Assembly: GCF_004010055.1 (NCBI RefSeq)
Contig: NZ_RQVT01000051.1
Location: forward strand, 124,001-188,000
Source of the DNA: Psychroflexus aestuariivivens
GTDB lineage: Bacteria; Bacteroidota; Bacteroidia; Flavobacteriales; Flavobacteriaceae
Reading direction: 5' to 3'
DNA length: 64,000 nucleotides
Shown piece after piece: positions 1 through 8,733 of this stretch. Within the stretch, counting starts at the first letter, position 1. Every line of letters begins with the position of its first letter. A program made the translations under genes and the position numbers. The notes under the pieces were generated by a model. That model saw only the letters and a list, made by a program, of their open reading frames with translations. It searched no databases and had not been told where the DNA came from.

Positions 1-675
1 ATTTTGAAGTTGATTTATAATTTCGAAATGCTTGTCGGCAGTTTTAATTTTCTTTAAAGCAATATTACTCCGTTTGAAACTTTCTGAAATTTCCACAGCA
101 TCTTCAAGTTGCAATTCTTTTGCAATATCTTTTTTTACAGAAGCTGTAGCAGTGGCAGTTAAAGCCATAATGTTTATGCCTGGATGAATTTCTCTCAGCA
201 AACTTATATTGCGATAGGCTGGACGAAAATCGTGTCCCCATTGAGAAATACAATGTGCTTCATCTATTGCGATTAAATTCACGTTCATTTTTCCTATCCT
301 TGCTTGAACAATCTCTTGTTGCAAACGCTCGGGCGAAAGGTACAGAAACTTGTAATTGCCATAAATACAATTGTCCAAACTTTGGTCAACGTCTTTAAAG
401 TTCATACCGCCTTCTAAATAAATAGCTTTAATGCCTTTACTTTTTAAATTTTCTACCTGATCTTTCATCAAGGCTAGGAGTGGAGATATTACAATGCAAA
501 TGCCAGGCATGGTAAGTGCCGGAACTTGAAAACAAATTGATTTCCCGCCGCCAGTTGGTAAAAAAACGCATGCATCTTTTTGACTTAGCGCAGCATCTAC
601 AGCTTTTTTTTGTGCAGGTTTGAAGTTTTCAAAACCCCAATAAGTTTTCAGAATAGTTTCCGGCGTCAATTTCAT
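1..675 (-). CDS. recQ: ATP-dependent DNA helicase RecQ, N-terminal part (cut by window edge)
   Basis: This is the first 225 codons of a RecQ helicase; the rest lies beyond the left edge. RecQ unwinds DNA 3' to 5' in recombinational repair. Translating the minus strand gives a start MKLTPETILKTYWGF, a Walker A motif LPTGGGKS, the ISPLLALMKDQ motif, and the RecQ-type Walker B IDEAHCISQWGHDFRPAY, followed by the TATA(T) helicase motif. The start is the ATG whose complement is at 673-675, and it overlaps the TGA stop of the upstream P-loop ATPase gene by 4 bases (ATGA), so the two are probably translationally coupled. The HRDC end cannot be assessed. Confidence 0.93.
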   Translation of the reverse strand, partial: MKLTPETILKTYWGFENFKPAQKKAVDAALSQKDACVFLPTGGGKSICFQVPALTMPGICIVISPLLALMKDQVENLKSKGIKAIYLEGGMNFKDVDQSLDNCIYGNYKFLYLSPERLQQEIVQARIGKMNVNLIAIDEAHCISQWGHDFRPAYRNISLLREIHPGINIMALTATATASVKKDIAKELQLEDAVEISESFKRSNIALKKIKTADKHFEIINQLQN

Positions 676-1223
676 GTTTTTTTGATTTCGTTTAGAATGA
701 AATCTATTCGTTCATTTATTCTAGCTTTAGGAACTTCAATGAGTTCATAACCTAAACCTTCGTAGGTGTTGATTAATGCTTTTTGAATTTTTGAAGCTAA
801 ATCTAAATCCTCAAATCTTTCGTTATCAGTTTTATAAATATCATTCCATATCGGAAATAAAAATATTTTATCATAAATATATGATTCATTGGCTTTGGTA
901 AAACTTTCTGGGTAATTTTGGTCGAATAAGTCCATATAAGCGGTCACATCTGGAATTCCACGATCTATAAACACTTGATTAACATTGAGTTCTGCGGCAT
1001 CTTCAAATTGCTTTATGCGTCCTTTGAGTAGCATTTCGCTAAATTTCAAAGGTTCTGTGAGGTAAAGCTGATCGATGCCACGTTGTCTTGCTTCTAAAGT
1101 TATTTCTCTTGAAACTTCTGGAAAACACCAATATCCATAATCGGTCAAAGTTTCTATCACACTAGATTTTCCGGTGCTTGGTCCACCGATGAGCAAATTC
1201 TTTTTTGGTTTCAATTTTGTCAT
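672..1223 (-). CDS. AAA_28/NadR-like P-loop ATPase
   Basis: A 183-residue nucleotide-binding protein with an N-terminal Walker A motif GGPSTGKSS (about residues 13-21), followed by a stretch typical of AAA_28 or NadR-like kinase domains, including FIDRGIPD (about 86-93). Such small proteins are found in flavobacteria and are usually annotated only as ATPases; the substrate is unknown. The gene overlaps recQ by 4 bases downstream and diverges from the DUF493 gene upstream, with about 60 bases between the two start codons. A kinase acting on a nucleotide or cofactor is possible, but the sequence does not settle it. Confidence 0.75.
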   Translation of the reverse strand: MTKLKPKKNLLIGGPSTGKSSVIETLTDYGYWCFPEVSREITLEARQRGIDQLYLTEPLKFSEMLLKGRIKQFEDAAELNVNQVFIDRGIPDVTAYMDLFDQNYPESFTKANESYIYDKIFLFPIWNDIYKTDNERFEDLDLASKIQKALINTYEGLGYELIEVPKARINERIDFILNEIKKT

Positions 1224-1264
1224 TGATTTAAGCTACAAGAGTTTATAAAAACGATGAATAACAG

Positions 1265-1272
1265 TATATTTG
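1265..1272 (+). promoter_or_regulatory. Bacteroidota -7 element upstream of the DUF493 gene
   Basis: TATATTTG matches the TAnnTTTG consensus of the primary flavobacterial sigma factor. It sits inside the upstream in-frame extension of the DUF493 reading frame and so favours the ATG at 1287 over the ATG at 1254. No clear TTG is seen at the -33 position. Confidence 0.5.
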
Positions 1273-1286
1273 CAAAAAAAATACAG

Positions 1287-1586
1287 ATGATGACACCCAA
1301 TCAATCTTCAGATGAATTTTATACAAAACTGAGAAAAAGGCTAAAAAAAACCAGTAAATGGCCTTCTCCATACTTGTATAAATTCATTATTCCAACTGAA
1401 AATCAGTCGAATATAGACACATTGATTGCCATATTTGATAATTTAGGCGCTGTTATTTCAACTAAAAAATCTTCAAAGGGCAAATATACCAGCGTTTCTG
1501 TAAATGTAACAATGAAATCGCCGGATATTGTCATAGAAAAATACAAAGAAGTAGGAGAGAAGGTGCAGGATGTGATTTCCCTATAA
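1287..1586 (+). CDS. DUF493 family protein
   Basis: A protein of about 99 residues (110 if the upstream ATG at 1254 is used) resembling the DUF493/YbeD family of small ferredoxin-fold, ACT-like proteins. The recognisable core runs from YKFIIP through LGAVISTKKSSKGKYTSVSVNVTM to the family-like ending YKEVGEKVQDVISL. YbeD-type proteins are thought to have a regulatory role, but no biochemical activity is established. I chose the start at 1287 because a TAnnTTTG promoter element lies at 1265-1272. It is the first gene of a rightward group with the DUF4290 gene and murA, a neighbourhood familiar in flavobacteria. Confidence 0.8.
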   Translation: MMTPNQSSDEFYTKLRKRLKKTSKWPSPYLYKFIIPTENQSNIDTLIAIFDNLGAVISTKKSSKGKYTSVSVNVTMKSPDIVIEKYKEVGEKVQDVISL

Positions 1587-1639
1587 GCAGTTTCAATAAT
1601 ATTCCTTATTTTGCGTTCCATTAATAAAATAACAGAACA

Positions 1640-2275
1640 TTGATAGATAATTTAGAGTACAATTCTGAAAGAAACGAATTGAAAATTCCAGAATACGGTC
1701 GGAATATTCAAAAAATGGTTGAATACGCTTTGACTATTGAGGATAGAGATAAAAGAAATCGAACTGCAAAAACCATCATTGATGTCATGGGAAATATGAG
1801 TCCGCATCTTCGTGATGTGCCAGATTTTCAGCATAAATTATGGGATCAGCTATTTATTATTAGCGATTTCAAACTAGATGTGGATTCTCCTTTTCCTAAG
1901 CCTTCTAAGGAAGAACTTCAAAAAAGGCCTGAACCTTTGTCTTATCCACAGAATTTTCCAAAATATAGATTTTATGGTAACAATATCAAACGAATGATAG
2001 ATGAAGCCAGAAAAATTGAAGATGGTGAAATGAAAGAGGGTTTGACTTATACCATCGCCAATCATATGAAGAAATGTTTTTTGAATTGGAATAGAGATTC
2101 TGTGCCTGATAAGGTTATTTTTGACCACTTGAGAGAACTTAGTGATGGAGAATTGGATTTGAAAAGTGATGATGAGGAATTGAGCGATGCTTCAAATTTA
2201 ATCAGAAATAGACGTCAAAAAACACAGAAGAAAAGTCACAAAAACACTAATCGTAACCGAAAACGTAAATATTAA
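1640..2275 (+). CDS. DUF4290 domain protein
   Basis: A 211-residue cytoplasmic protein beginning with a TTG start codon (MIDNLEYNSERNELKIPEYGRNIQ from codon 1). It matches my memory of the DUF4290 family: conserved IPEYGRNIQKMV near the N terminus, RNRTAKTIIDVMGNM, then a second helical half. The C terminus (about 190-211) is a low-complexity basic tail rich in Arg, Lys and Asn, which could bind nucleic acid; that is inference. The stop codon is immediately followed by the murA ATG with no spacer, so the two genes are almost certainly co-transcribed and possibly translationally coupled. No function is known. Confidence 0.8.
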   Translation: MIDNLEYNSERNELKIPEYGRNIQKMVEYALTIEDRDKRNRTAKTIIDVMGNMSPHLRDVPDFQHKLWDQLFIISDFKLDVDSPFPKPSKEELQKRPEPLSYPQNFPKYRFYGNNIKRMIDEARKIEDGEMKEGLTYTIANHMKKCFLNWNRDSVPDKVIFDHLRELSDGELDLKSDDEELSDASNLIRNRRQKTQKKSHKNTNRNRKRKY

Positions 2276-3589
2276 ATGGCAACTTTCCAAATAGAAGGCG
2301 GTCACCAACTGCAAGGTGAAATTCAGCCACAGGGTGCTAAAAACGAGGCTTTACAAATTCTTTGTGCAGTCTTAATGACACCTGAAGAAATTAAGATTCA
2401 TAATGTTCCAGACATTAGAGACGTCAATAAATTGATTGAAATTCTTAGCAATTTGGGCGTAAAAATTCAAAAGCTTAAAAAAGGAAGTTTCTCTTTTAAG
2501 TCCGATGAATTGAATTTAGAATATTTGGAAAGTCAGCAATTCAAAGAAGAAGGGAGTAGTTTACGAGGTTCTATTATGATCGTAGGTGCACTTCTTGGAA
2601 GATTTGGAAAAGGTTACATTCCAAGACCTGGCGGAGATAAAATTGGCAGGCGTCGTTTAGATACTCATTTTGGTGGTTTTATAAAATTAGGCGCAAATTT
2701 TAGATACAATAAAGAAGAACGTTTTTATGGTGTAGAAGCTCCTAATGGTTTGAAAGGCACTGACATGTTGCTCGAAGAAGCCTCTGTTACCGGAACAGCT
2801 AATATTTTGATGGCAGCTGTTTTAGCTGAAGGGAAAACTACAATATATAATGCAGCTTGTGAGCCGTATATTCAACAGCTTTGTAAAATGTTGTCTGCTA
2901 TGGGTGCAAAAATAAGTGGAATTGGTTCAAATTTATTGACAATCAAAGGTGTAGAATCTCTAGGAGGTTGCACACACACTATTTTGCCAGATATGATAGA
3001 AATTGGTTCATGGATTGGTTTGGCAGCGATGACTAAAAGCGAAATTACCATCAAAAATGTAAGTTGGGAAAATCTAGGAATTATTCCTGTCACATTCGAA
3101 AAGCTTGGTATTACTGTGGAACGAAAAGGTGATGACATTTTTATCCCTGCACATAAAGACGGTTACGAAGTTGCGACGTTTATTGATGGTTCAATTATGA
3201 ATATCAGCGATGCGCCTTGGCCAGGTTTTACGCCAGACTTATTGAGTATTATTTTGGTTGTAGCTACTCAAGCTAGAGGTAGCGTTTTGATACATCAAAA
3301 AATGTTTGAAAGCCGACTGTTTTTTGTTGATAAACTTATTGACATGGGAGCCAAGATAATACTTTGTGATCCACACAGAGCGACAATAATCGGTCATGAC
3401 TTCCAGTCTCAGTTGAAAGCCACAACGATGACGAGTCCGGATATTCGTGCTGGAATTTCACTTTTGATAGCAGCTTTATCGGCAAAAGGCACTTCTACGA
3501 TTCATAATATTGAACAAATAGATCGCGGTTATGAAAATATAGATGGCAGGTTGCGTGCTATTGGTGCAAGAATTAACCGTTATGATTAA
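2276..3589 (+). CDS. murA: UDP-N-acetylglucosamine 1-carboxyvinyltransferase MurA (Asp-type)
   Basis: MurA transfers enolpyruvate from phosphoenolpyruvate to UDP-GlcNAc, the first committed step of peptidoglycan synthesis, in the cytoplasm. The protein has 437 residues, a normal family length. Lys22 in the motif GAKNEA corresponds to the conserved active-site lysine. The mobile loop reads PRPGGDKIGRRRLDTH, so Asp121 stands where Escherichia coli MurA has the catalytic Cys115 that fosfomycin alkylates. Cys-to-Asp MurA variants are known in other bacteria to stay active and resist fosfomycin. The gene directly abuts the DUF4290 gene upstream. Confidence 0.96.
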   Translation: MATFQIEGGHQLQGEIQPQGAKNEALQILCAVLMTPEEIKIHNVPDIRDVNKLIEILSNLGVKIQKLKKGSFSFKSDELNLEYLESQQFKEEGSSLRGSIMIVGALLGRFGKGYIPRPGGDKIGRRRLDTHFGGFIKLGANFRYNKEERFYGVEAPNGLKGTDMLLEEASVTGTANILMAAVLAEGKTTIYNAACEPYIQQLCKMLSAMGAKISGIGSNLLTIKGVESLGGCTHTILPDMIEIGSWIGLAAMTKSEITIKNVSWENLGIIPVTFEKLGITVERKGDDIFIPAHKDGYEVATFIDGSIMNISDAPWPGFTPDLLSIILVVATQARGSVLIHQKMFESRLFFVDKLIDMGAKIILCDPHRATIIGHDFQSQLKATTMTSPDIRAGISLLIAALSAKGTSTIHNIEQIDRGYENIDGRLRAIGARINRYD

Positions 3590-3610
3590 TTTGTTTTAAA
3601 ACTGAATTTT

Positions 3611-3651
3611 CATACAAAAAGCTTTAAATTTAAATCTGAACTTTTTGTATG
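3611..3651. promoter_or_regulatory. Inverted repeat burying the DUF2254 start codon
   Basis: An 11-bp perfect inverted repeat, CATACAAAAAG at 3611-3621 and CTTTTTGTATG at 3641-3651, is separated by 19 bases. The last arm ends in the ATG start codon of the DUF2254 gene (3649-3651). In RNA this could form a hairpin over the ribosome entry site, or form part of a weak terminator for murA. It is AT-rich, so stability may be modest. Confidence 0.4.
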
Positions 3652-4962
3652 AAAAAATTAGCTTTTATTTGGAGCGAATTGACCAATAGTTTTTGGTTCA
3701 TTCCAATATTGATAATCCTTTGTGCTCTAGGATTGTCAGCAGTTTCTATTTATCTCGATCAACTTATTGATTTCAATACTGTGACTTATTTTAAATATTT
3801 TGTCACAGAAAGTGCAGATTCTGCTAGGAGCGTGTTGTCTACAATTTCAGGAGCGATGATTGGTGTTGCCGGTACGGTTTTTTCAATCACTTTAGTGGCT
3901 TTAACTTTAGCATCTAGTCAGTTTGGTTCGCGATTACTTAGAAATTTTATGCATGAGCGGCTCAATCAAGTTGTTTTAGGTATTTATGTTTCGACTTATT
4001 TATATTGCCTTATTATATTGAATGTTGTGAAAGATAATGATGGCATGCAATTTATACCAAGCCTATCTATTTTGATTTCAATTTTTGCTGCTGTTGCCAA
4101 TATTGTTTTACTTATTGTTTTTATTCACCATATTTCTGTAAGTATTCAAGCAGATAATGTAATTTCTGACATCTCTGAATCTTTGACCAAAAATGTTGAA
4201 TTCATATTTTCTGAAGAAATAGAAGAAGACTCTATTTCTAATCCATCTGAAGATGTGGAAGCTATAATCGAAAACTATTCGAAACATACAACTGTAAAAA
4301 GCTCAGAAAGTGGCTATTTACAATATATGCAAAATGAAACGCTATTGAATTTTGCTATTGAAAACAATATATTAATAATCACAAAACATAGACCAGGAAA
4401 TTATTTGGTAAAAGGCGAGAAAATATTTGATATTTATACCAATTCTGATATTGATCAAGAGGCAATTTCAAATTTAAATTCAAATTTTATAACAGGAAAA
4501 TCCAGAACGCCTCAACAAGATGCAGAACATGCTATTCATCAAATGGTAGAAATCGCTTGTCGTGCACTTTCTCCAGGAATAAATGATCCGTATACAGCCA
4601 TAACTTGTATAGATAATTTAACTTCTACAATGTGTTATCTTACCAAAGTGAAATTTCCTGAAAAATATCGCTATGACGATGATGGAAATTTGCGTTATGT
4701 CTTACGACCGTTGACTTACGAAGGAATGCTAAACACTTCATTTCTACAGATCAGACAGTTTTCAAAAGGAAGTCCAGCTGTAGTGATCAGGCTGATGGAA
4801 GCTATGATTACAATTTATCAATTTACAAAATTTACTGAGCATCAAAAAGTTGTGTGCCGCCATGCACAGATGATTTTAGATTTAGCTGAATCATCTTTTG
4901 AAGATGACCATGATCTTAAAGACATGAAAGAACGCAGTCAAATAATTTTTAATAATAATTAA
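3649..4962 (+). CDS. DUF2254 family integral membrane protein
   Basis: A 437-residue membrane protein. The N-terminal 160 residues hold about four hydrophobic helices (starting near residues 17, 63, 108 and 133), followed by a soluble C-terminal domain. Family-like features include STISGAMIGVAGTVFSITLVALTLASSQFGSRLLRNFM and ALSPGINDPYTAITCIDNL. DUF2254 proteins are widespread predicted membrane proteins with no assigned biochemical role. The gene follows murA after 59 bases and is convergent with kdsA, whose stop lies only 4 bases away. The start codon lies inside an inverted repeat. Confidence 0.85.
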   Translation: MKKLAFIWSELTNSFWFIPILIILCALGLSAVSIYLDQLIDFNTVTYFKYFVTESADSARSVLSTISGAMIGVAGTVFSITLVALTLASSQFGSRLLRNFMHERLNQVVLGIYVSTYLYCLIILNVVKDNDGMQFIPSLSILISIFAAVANIVLLIVFIHHISVSIQADNVISDISESLTKNVEFIFSEEIEEDSISNPSEDVEAIIENYSKHTTVKSSESGYLQYMQNETLLNFAIENNILIITKHRPGNYLVKGEKIFDIYTNSDIDQEAISNLNSNFITGKSRTPQQDAEHAIHQMVEIACRALSPGINDPYTAITCIDNLTSTMCYLTKVKFPEKYRYDDDGNLRYVLRPLTYEGMLNTSFLQIRQFSKGSPAVVIRLMEAMITIYQFTKFTEHQKVVCRHAQMILDLAESSFEDDHDLKDMKERSQIIFNNN

Positions 4963-4966
4963 ATTT

Positions 4967-5785
4967 TTAAAAACTATTAATTGTCTTTCTAATTTTAACA
5001 AGACGCGTCAGTAAACCTTCTAAAAGGCTTAAATCTAGCATATTAGCACTGTCGCTTTTAGCTTCTCTAGGATTAAAATGTGTTTCTATAAAAAGTCCAT
5101 CTACATTATTGACAATTCCGGCTCTAGCAATAGTTTCAATCATTTCTGGCCGACCTCCTGTTACTCCTGAAGACTGATTAGGTTGCTGTAGCGAATGGGT
5201 TACGTCTAAAACTGTTGACCCAAATTTTTTCATAGTTGGTATACCTCTGAAATCAACAACTAAATCTTGATAACCAAACATTGTCCCACGATCTGTAATC
5301 ATAACATTATCATTACCAGAATCTTTGACTTTTTGAGCTGCATGTTGCATACTTTCAGGACTCATAAACTGTCCTTTTTTTAGATTGATAACTTTATTTG
5401 TTTTAGCAGCAGCTACAACCAAATCAGTTTGTCTTACTAAAAACGCAGGGATTTGCAATACATCTACATATTTTGCAGCTAAATCCGCATCCTCTTCTTT
5501 GTGGATATCTGTAACGGTAGGAATCTGGAATTTTTCGCTAACTTTTTGTAAAATTTCAAGTGCTTTTTCATCACCAATTCCTGTAAAACTGTCAATTCTG
5601 CTACGATTTGCTTTTTTGAAAGAACCTTTGAAAATAAATGGAATCTCTAGCTTATGAGTGATTTCCATAATCTTTTCAGCAATATGCATAGCCATATCTT
5701 CGCCTTCTATTGCACAAGGTCCAGCTAATAAGAAAAAATTATTCGAATTTGAGTGATTTATTTTTGGTATATCTTTAATATTCAT
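4967..5785 (-). CDS. kdsA: 3-deoxy-8-phosphooctulonate synthase (KDO-8-P synthase), metal-dependent type
   Basis: KdsA condenses phosphoenolpyruvate with arabinose 5-phosphate to give KDO 8-phosphate, the sugar linking lipid A to core in the outer membrane. The 272-residue protein shows FKGSFKKANRSRIDSF, the FLVRQTDL motif, GQFMSPESM and DVTHSLQQP. The N-terminal motif AGPCAIEG places Cys24 where metal-dependent enzymes such as that of Aquifex have their metal-binding cysteine; the E. coli enzyme has Asn there. A KdsC-like phosphatase for the next step is at 16.9-17.4 kb. The gene is convergent with the DUF2254 gene. Confidence 0.96.
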   Translation of the reverse strand: MNIKDIPKINHSNSNNFFLLAGPCAIEGEDMAMHIAEKIMEITHKLEIPFIFKGSFKKANRSRIDSFTGIGDEKALEILQKVSEKFQIPTVTDIHKEEDADLAAKYVDVLQIPAFLVRQTDLVVAAAKTNKVINLKKGQFMSPESMQHAAQKVKDSGNDNVMITDRGTMFGYQDLVVDFRGIPTMKKFGSTVLDVTHSLQQPNQSSGVTGGRPEMIETIARAGIVNNVDGLFIETHFNPREAKSDSANMLDLSLLEGLLTRLVKIRKTINSF

Positions 5786-5846
5786 TTTTTATAATTTTGA
5801 ACAAAGATAAGTATTTGAAAAATGTTTTTTCATTAAGCTGAATACA

Positions 5847-5880
5847 AATAAAAAACCTTGTCCATTTTTGAACAAGGCTT
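5847..5880 (-). terminator. Rho-independent terminator of the metalloprotease gene
   Basis: Read on the minus strand, an 8-bp stem (arms at 5870-5877 and 5856-5863, one G-T wobble) encloses a 6-base loop and is followed by a T-rich tract (complement of 5847-5855). It lies just after the metalloprotease stop. Confidence 0.75.
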
Positions 5881-5904
5881 TCTAAAATAAATATTTACAT
5901 TAAA

Positions 5905-8625
5905 CTATTTAACTATTAATTTTTCAACAGTTTTTTGATTTCCATTAATAACTTCAATTAAATAAACTCCAGATTCTGTATTATTCAAATTGAAAAAATA
6001 AGTGTTTCCTGAAGAATTATTGCTGAAATCACTTTCCTGTACTAAACGACCGCGAATATCATAAATATTCAATTTAGCGTCGTCTTGAATTTGATTGGTC
6101 ATATTCACATCAAACTTTCCATTTAAAGTTGGGTTCGGTGAAATACTAAATTGATTTTGTTCACCAAATTCATCTGAAGATAAGGTTTCACAAAACTCGA
6201 TGGATACAGATTCAATAGTTCCAGTATCTCCAGCAAAACCATCGAATACAGCTACTATCCATTGGCCTTGCGTATTTAATCCTTCAAGATCAGCTAAATT
6301 ATTTCCGGTAAAATCTGAAGAAGAGAATGTTCCTGTTAAGTTATTTTGACAATCACCTTGGGTAATTCCTGGGAAATTGTCATTGAAAGATAGATTAAAA
6401 TTACTGTTACTACCGCAATTCAACTCCCACAAAGCAACTTGAGTTTCATTAGGATGCTGAATTAAAACTAATAAATCACCTACATAAGTATGGTCTACTT
6501 CAACGTTTACAGTAATATCATCAAAAGTAATATTTTCACTTACATTAATTACGCTAAGACCAGGCTGCCCTGGATTGAATTGACCAGTTCCACTTCCATC
6601 TGCAATATTAACAGGCGTGTCTGTAGAAGTAAATGTTGTACATTCGGTTGTAACTTCAGTATCAATAGCAAAAAACTGATCATTTACTGCATAAAAGATA
6701 TTATCTACAGCTTCTACCATAATTCTAGCAAATGCAATTTGATCACTTGGAAGAGTTACCTGCTCAGAACCATCGTTTGCTGTATTTGAAGCTAATACTG
6801 TATCAAAATTATTACCACTATCAGTCGATAAAAGAATATTTACATTTGAAGTGTTGATTTGACCACCATCTGTACCTGCAACATCCCATTCTACAGTAAT
6901 AGTTTCACCTTGTTCAAAATTTAGACCTTCTGAAGATTGAGAAGTTACTTGAAAAGGACCATTATCTGCAACATTCACTTGCATTGTTTCAGTCGAGACT
7001 TGCCCACCGTTGATATTATTATCACGGACTGCTAAACCAAAATTAAGTACACGAGAAACATCAGGTGTAACTTCCCATGTTGGTGACAAATTTCCGTTCA
7101 AAACTGAACTTATATTTGGCATATATCTTACAGGACTTGAAGAAGGAAGTGTCGATCTATAATTTGGACCTGATGGTGAAGACGCTTGAGGTGGTTGTGG
7201 ATTAAATGTCTGATTATCCAATTGATCCCAAGTGTATGTTAAAACATCATTTTCATTATCGGTTGCTTCAGCTTCTAATTTAAAAGCTGTACCGTATGGA
7301 ATAGTATAATCCTGAAAATTTTGGATTGAAGGTGCAGTATTTGAAATTGAAGACTCCTGAGCACAAAATCCACCATTTCCATCAATGTTATTTGAAATAT
7401 CCATTATGCTGATATAGTGAAATGCAGCATCGCTATTGGATTGGACATTTGGTGCGCAAATCCCAGCATACGCCATAATCGTTGAACCACTTCCGGGTTC
7501 GTAGGCTGTAGCTCCATTCCTTGCACCTCCACATGCATTATTAAATGTATGATTTGCACCAAATTGGTGTCCCATTTCATGTGCTACATAGTCAATATCA
7601 AATGGATCACCGACCGGATTTTGCTGACCAGTTACACCTCTTGCTTTTTGATTTGGTACACAAACAACACCAAGTCCAGCAATTCCACCACCTCCGGTAC
7701 TAAATACGTGTCCAATATCATAATTTGATGCACCAATTAAATTGTCGACGGTACTTTGGTTTTGCCCTAATAATACACCACCATTTTGGTTATTAAACGG
7801 ATCACTGCCTCCATTTAGAAATATCAAATCATCGTTGTTTTGAACAATCTCTAAGGTAATAGCCAAATCTCTTTCATATATTTGATTTACTCTATCAACA
7901 GTTACTACCATTGCTGCTAAAACAGCTGCTTTTTGTTCAGCAACCGAACCGTTTTGTTGACCTGCTTGATTAACATGAAACTGAGAATATTCACCAGTAC
8001 CTGATAATGCTAATCTATATGTTCTCAATATGCCATCGTCAATAGTCATGGTTACATTATCTTGATTTGACATTGATTCCGTCTGATCTAAAATTTCAGA
8101 CTCCATTTTACAATTGAAAAATGATTCGTTTTTAGCATGGCTTCTCTCGAAAAGATAGTGGGTAACTCCATCTTTAGCAACGGGATTAACATAGAATGTT
8201 TTACTAGATTCTGGGCTGTTAATCATAGCATAAAAACCAAGATTTGTAAGTGTAATTCTTAGAATTTCGCCTGTTTTAGATTTTCCAACAAAAGAATTAA
8301 TCAAAGGGTATTTTTCAGCTAGTTCACCTGAAATTGTGTTTGTTTTGAAAATTTCAAAATTAAGCAATTCGTCATTTCCAATTGGTATATCCATATTTAT
8401 TTCGGAGCTTTGAGTTTCACTCCTAAGTGGTGCGTTTTTGAAATATTCTCTTATTTCATTGACATCTAAAGAAAAATAATCTGCTTTTGTAACTGTAGCA
8501 GAATAGTCTATCAATTCGTTTTTAGGAATTCTGTCAATATTAGTTTCTTCCCAAAAATTTTGACCATAACCTGAAAGTGTCAAAAGAATAGTGAGGATAA
8601 ATAATAAATTTATTTTTTTACTCAT
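5905..8625 (-). CDS. Secreted reprolysin-like zinc metalloprotease with P-domain and type IX secretion signal
   Basis: A 906-residue exported protease. It starts with a signal peptide (MSKKINLLFILTILLTLSGYGQ) and a propeptide-like region, then a metzincin catalytic domain with the zinc motif HEMGHQFGANH (His349, Glu350, His353, His359) and a Met-turn-like STIMAYAGIC about 25 residues later. An Ig/cadherin-like stretch follows (about 425-560), then a proprotein-convertase P-domain (about 660-810, with VNVEVDHTYVGDLLVLIQHP). The last 75 residues have the type A T9SS sorting pattern (FSISPNPTLNGKF, then ESGVYLIEVINGNQKTVEKLIVK-like ending). It is likely delivered to the cell surface or medium. 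It is monocistronic and ends in a terminator. Confidence 0.93.
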   Translation of the reverse strand: MSKKINLLFILTILLTLSGYGQNFWEETNIDRIPKNELIDYSATVTKADYFSLDVNEIREYFKNAPLRSETQSSEINMDIPIGNDELLNFEIFKTNTISGELAEKYPLINSFVGKSKTGEILRITLTNLGFYAMINSPESSKTFYVNPVAKDGVTHYLFERSHAKNESFFNCKMESEILDQTESMSNQDNVTMTIDDGILRTYRLALSGTGEYSQFHVNQAGQQNGSVAEQKAAVLAAMVVTVDRVNQIYERDLAITLEIVQNNDDLIFLNGGSDPFNNQNGGVLLGQNQSTVDNLIGASNYDIGHVFSTGGGGIAGLGVVCVPNQKARGVTGQQNPVGDPFDIDYVAHEMGHQFGANHTFNNACGGARNGATAYEPGSGSTIMAYAGICAPNVQSNSDAAFHYISIMDISNNIDGNGGFCAQESSISNTAPSIQNFQDYTIPYGTAFKLEAEATDNENDVLTYTWDQLDNQTFNPQPPQASSPSGPNYRSTLPSSSPVRYMPNISSVLNGNLSPTWEVTPDVSRVLNFGLAVRDNNINGGQVSTETMQVNVADNGPFQVTSQSSEGLNFEQGETITVEWDVAGTDGGQINTSNVNILLSTDSGNNFDTVLASNTANDGSEQVTLPSDQIAFARIMVEAVDNIFYAVNDQFFAIDTEVTTECTTFTSTDTPVNIADGSGTGQFNPGQPGLSVINVSENITFDDITVNVEVDHTYVGDLLVLIQHPNETQVALWELNCGSNSNFNLSFNDNFPGITQGDCQNNLTGTFSSSDFTGNNLADLEGLNTQGQWIVAVFDGFAGDTGTIESVSIEFCETLSSDEFGEQNQFSISPNPTLNGKFDVNMTNQIQDDAKLNIYDIRGRLVQESDFSNNSSGNTYFFNLNNTESGVYLIEVINGNQKTVEKLIVK

Positions 8626-8733
8626 AAAACTTATTTTTAATTAGTATAATTTTTATATTGCTACAAATTAATAATTTTTATTATCAAATACATAACTTTA
8701 ATAACAATAATTTAAAAATTAAAACTAAAACTC

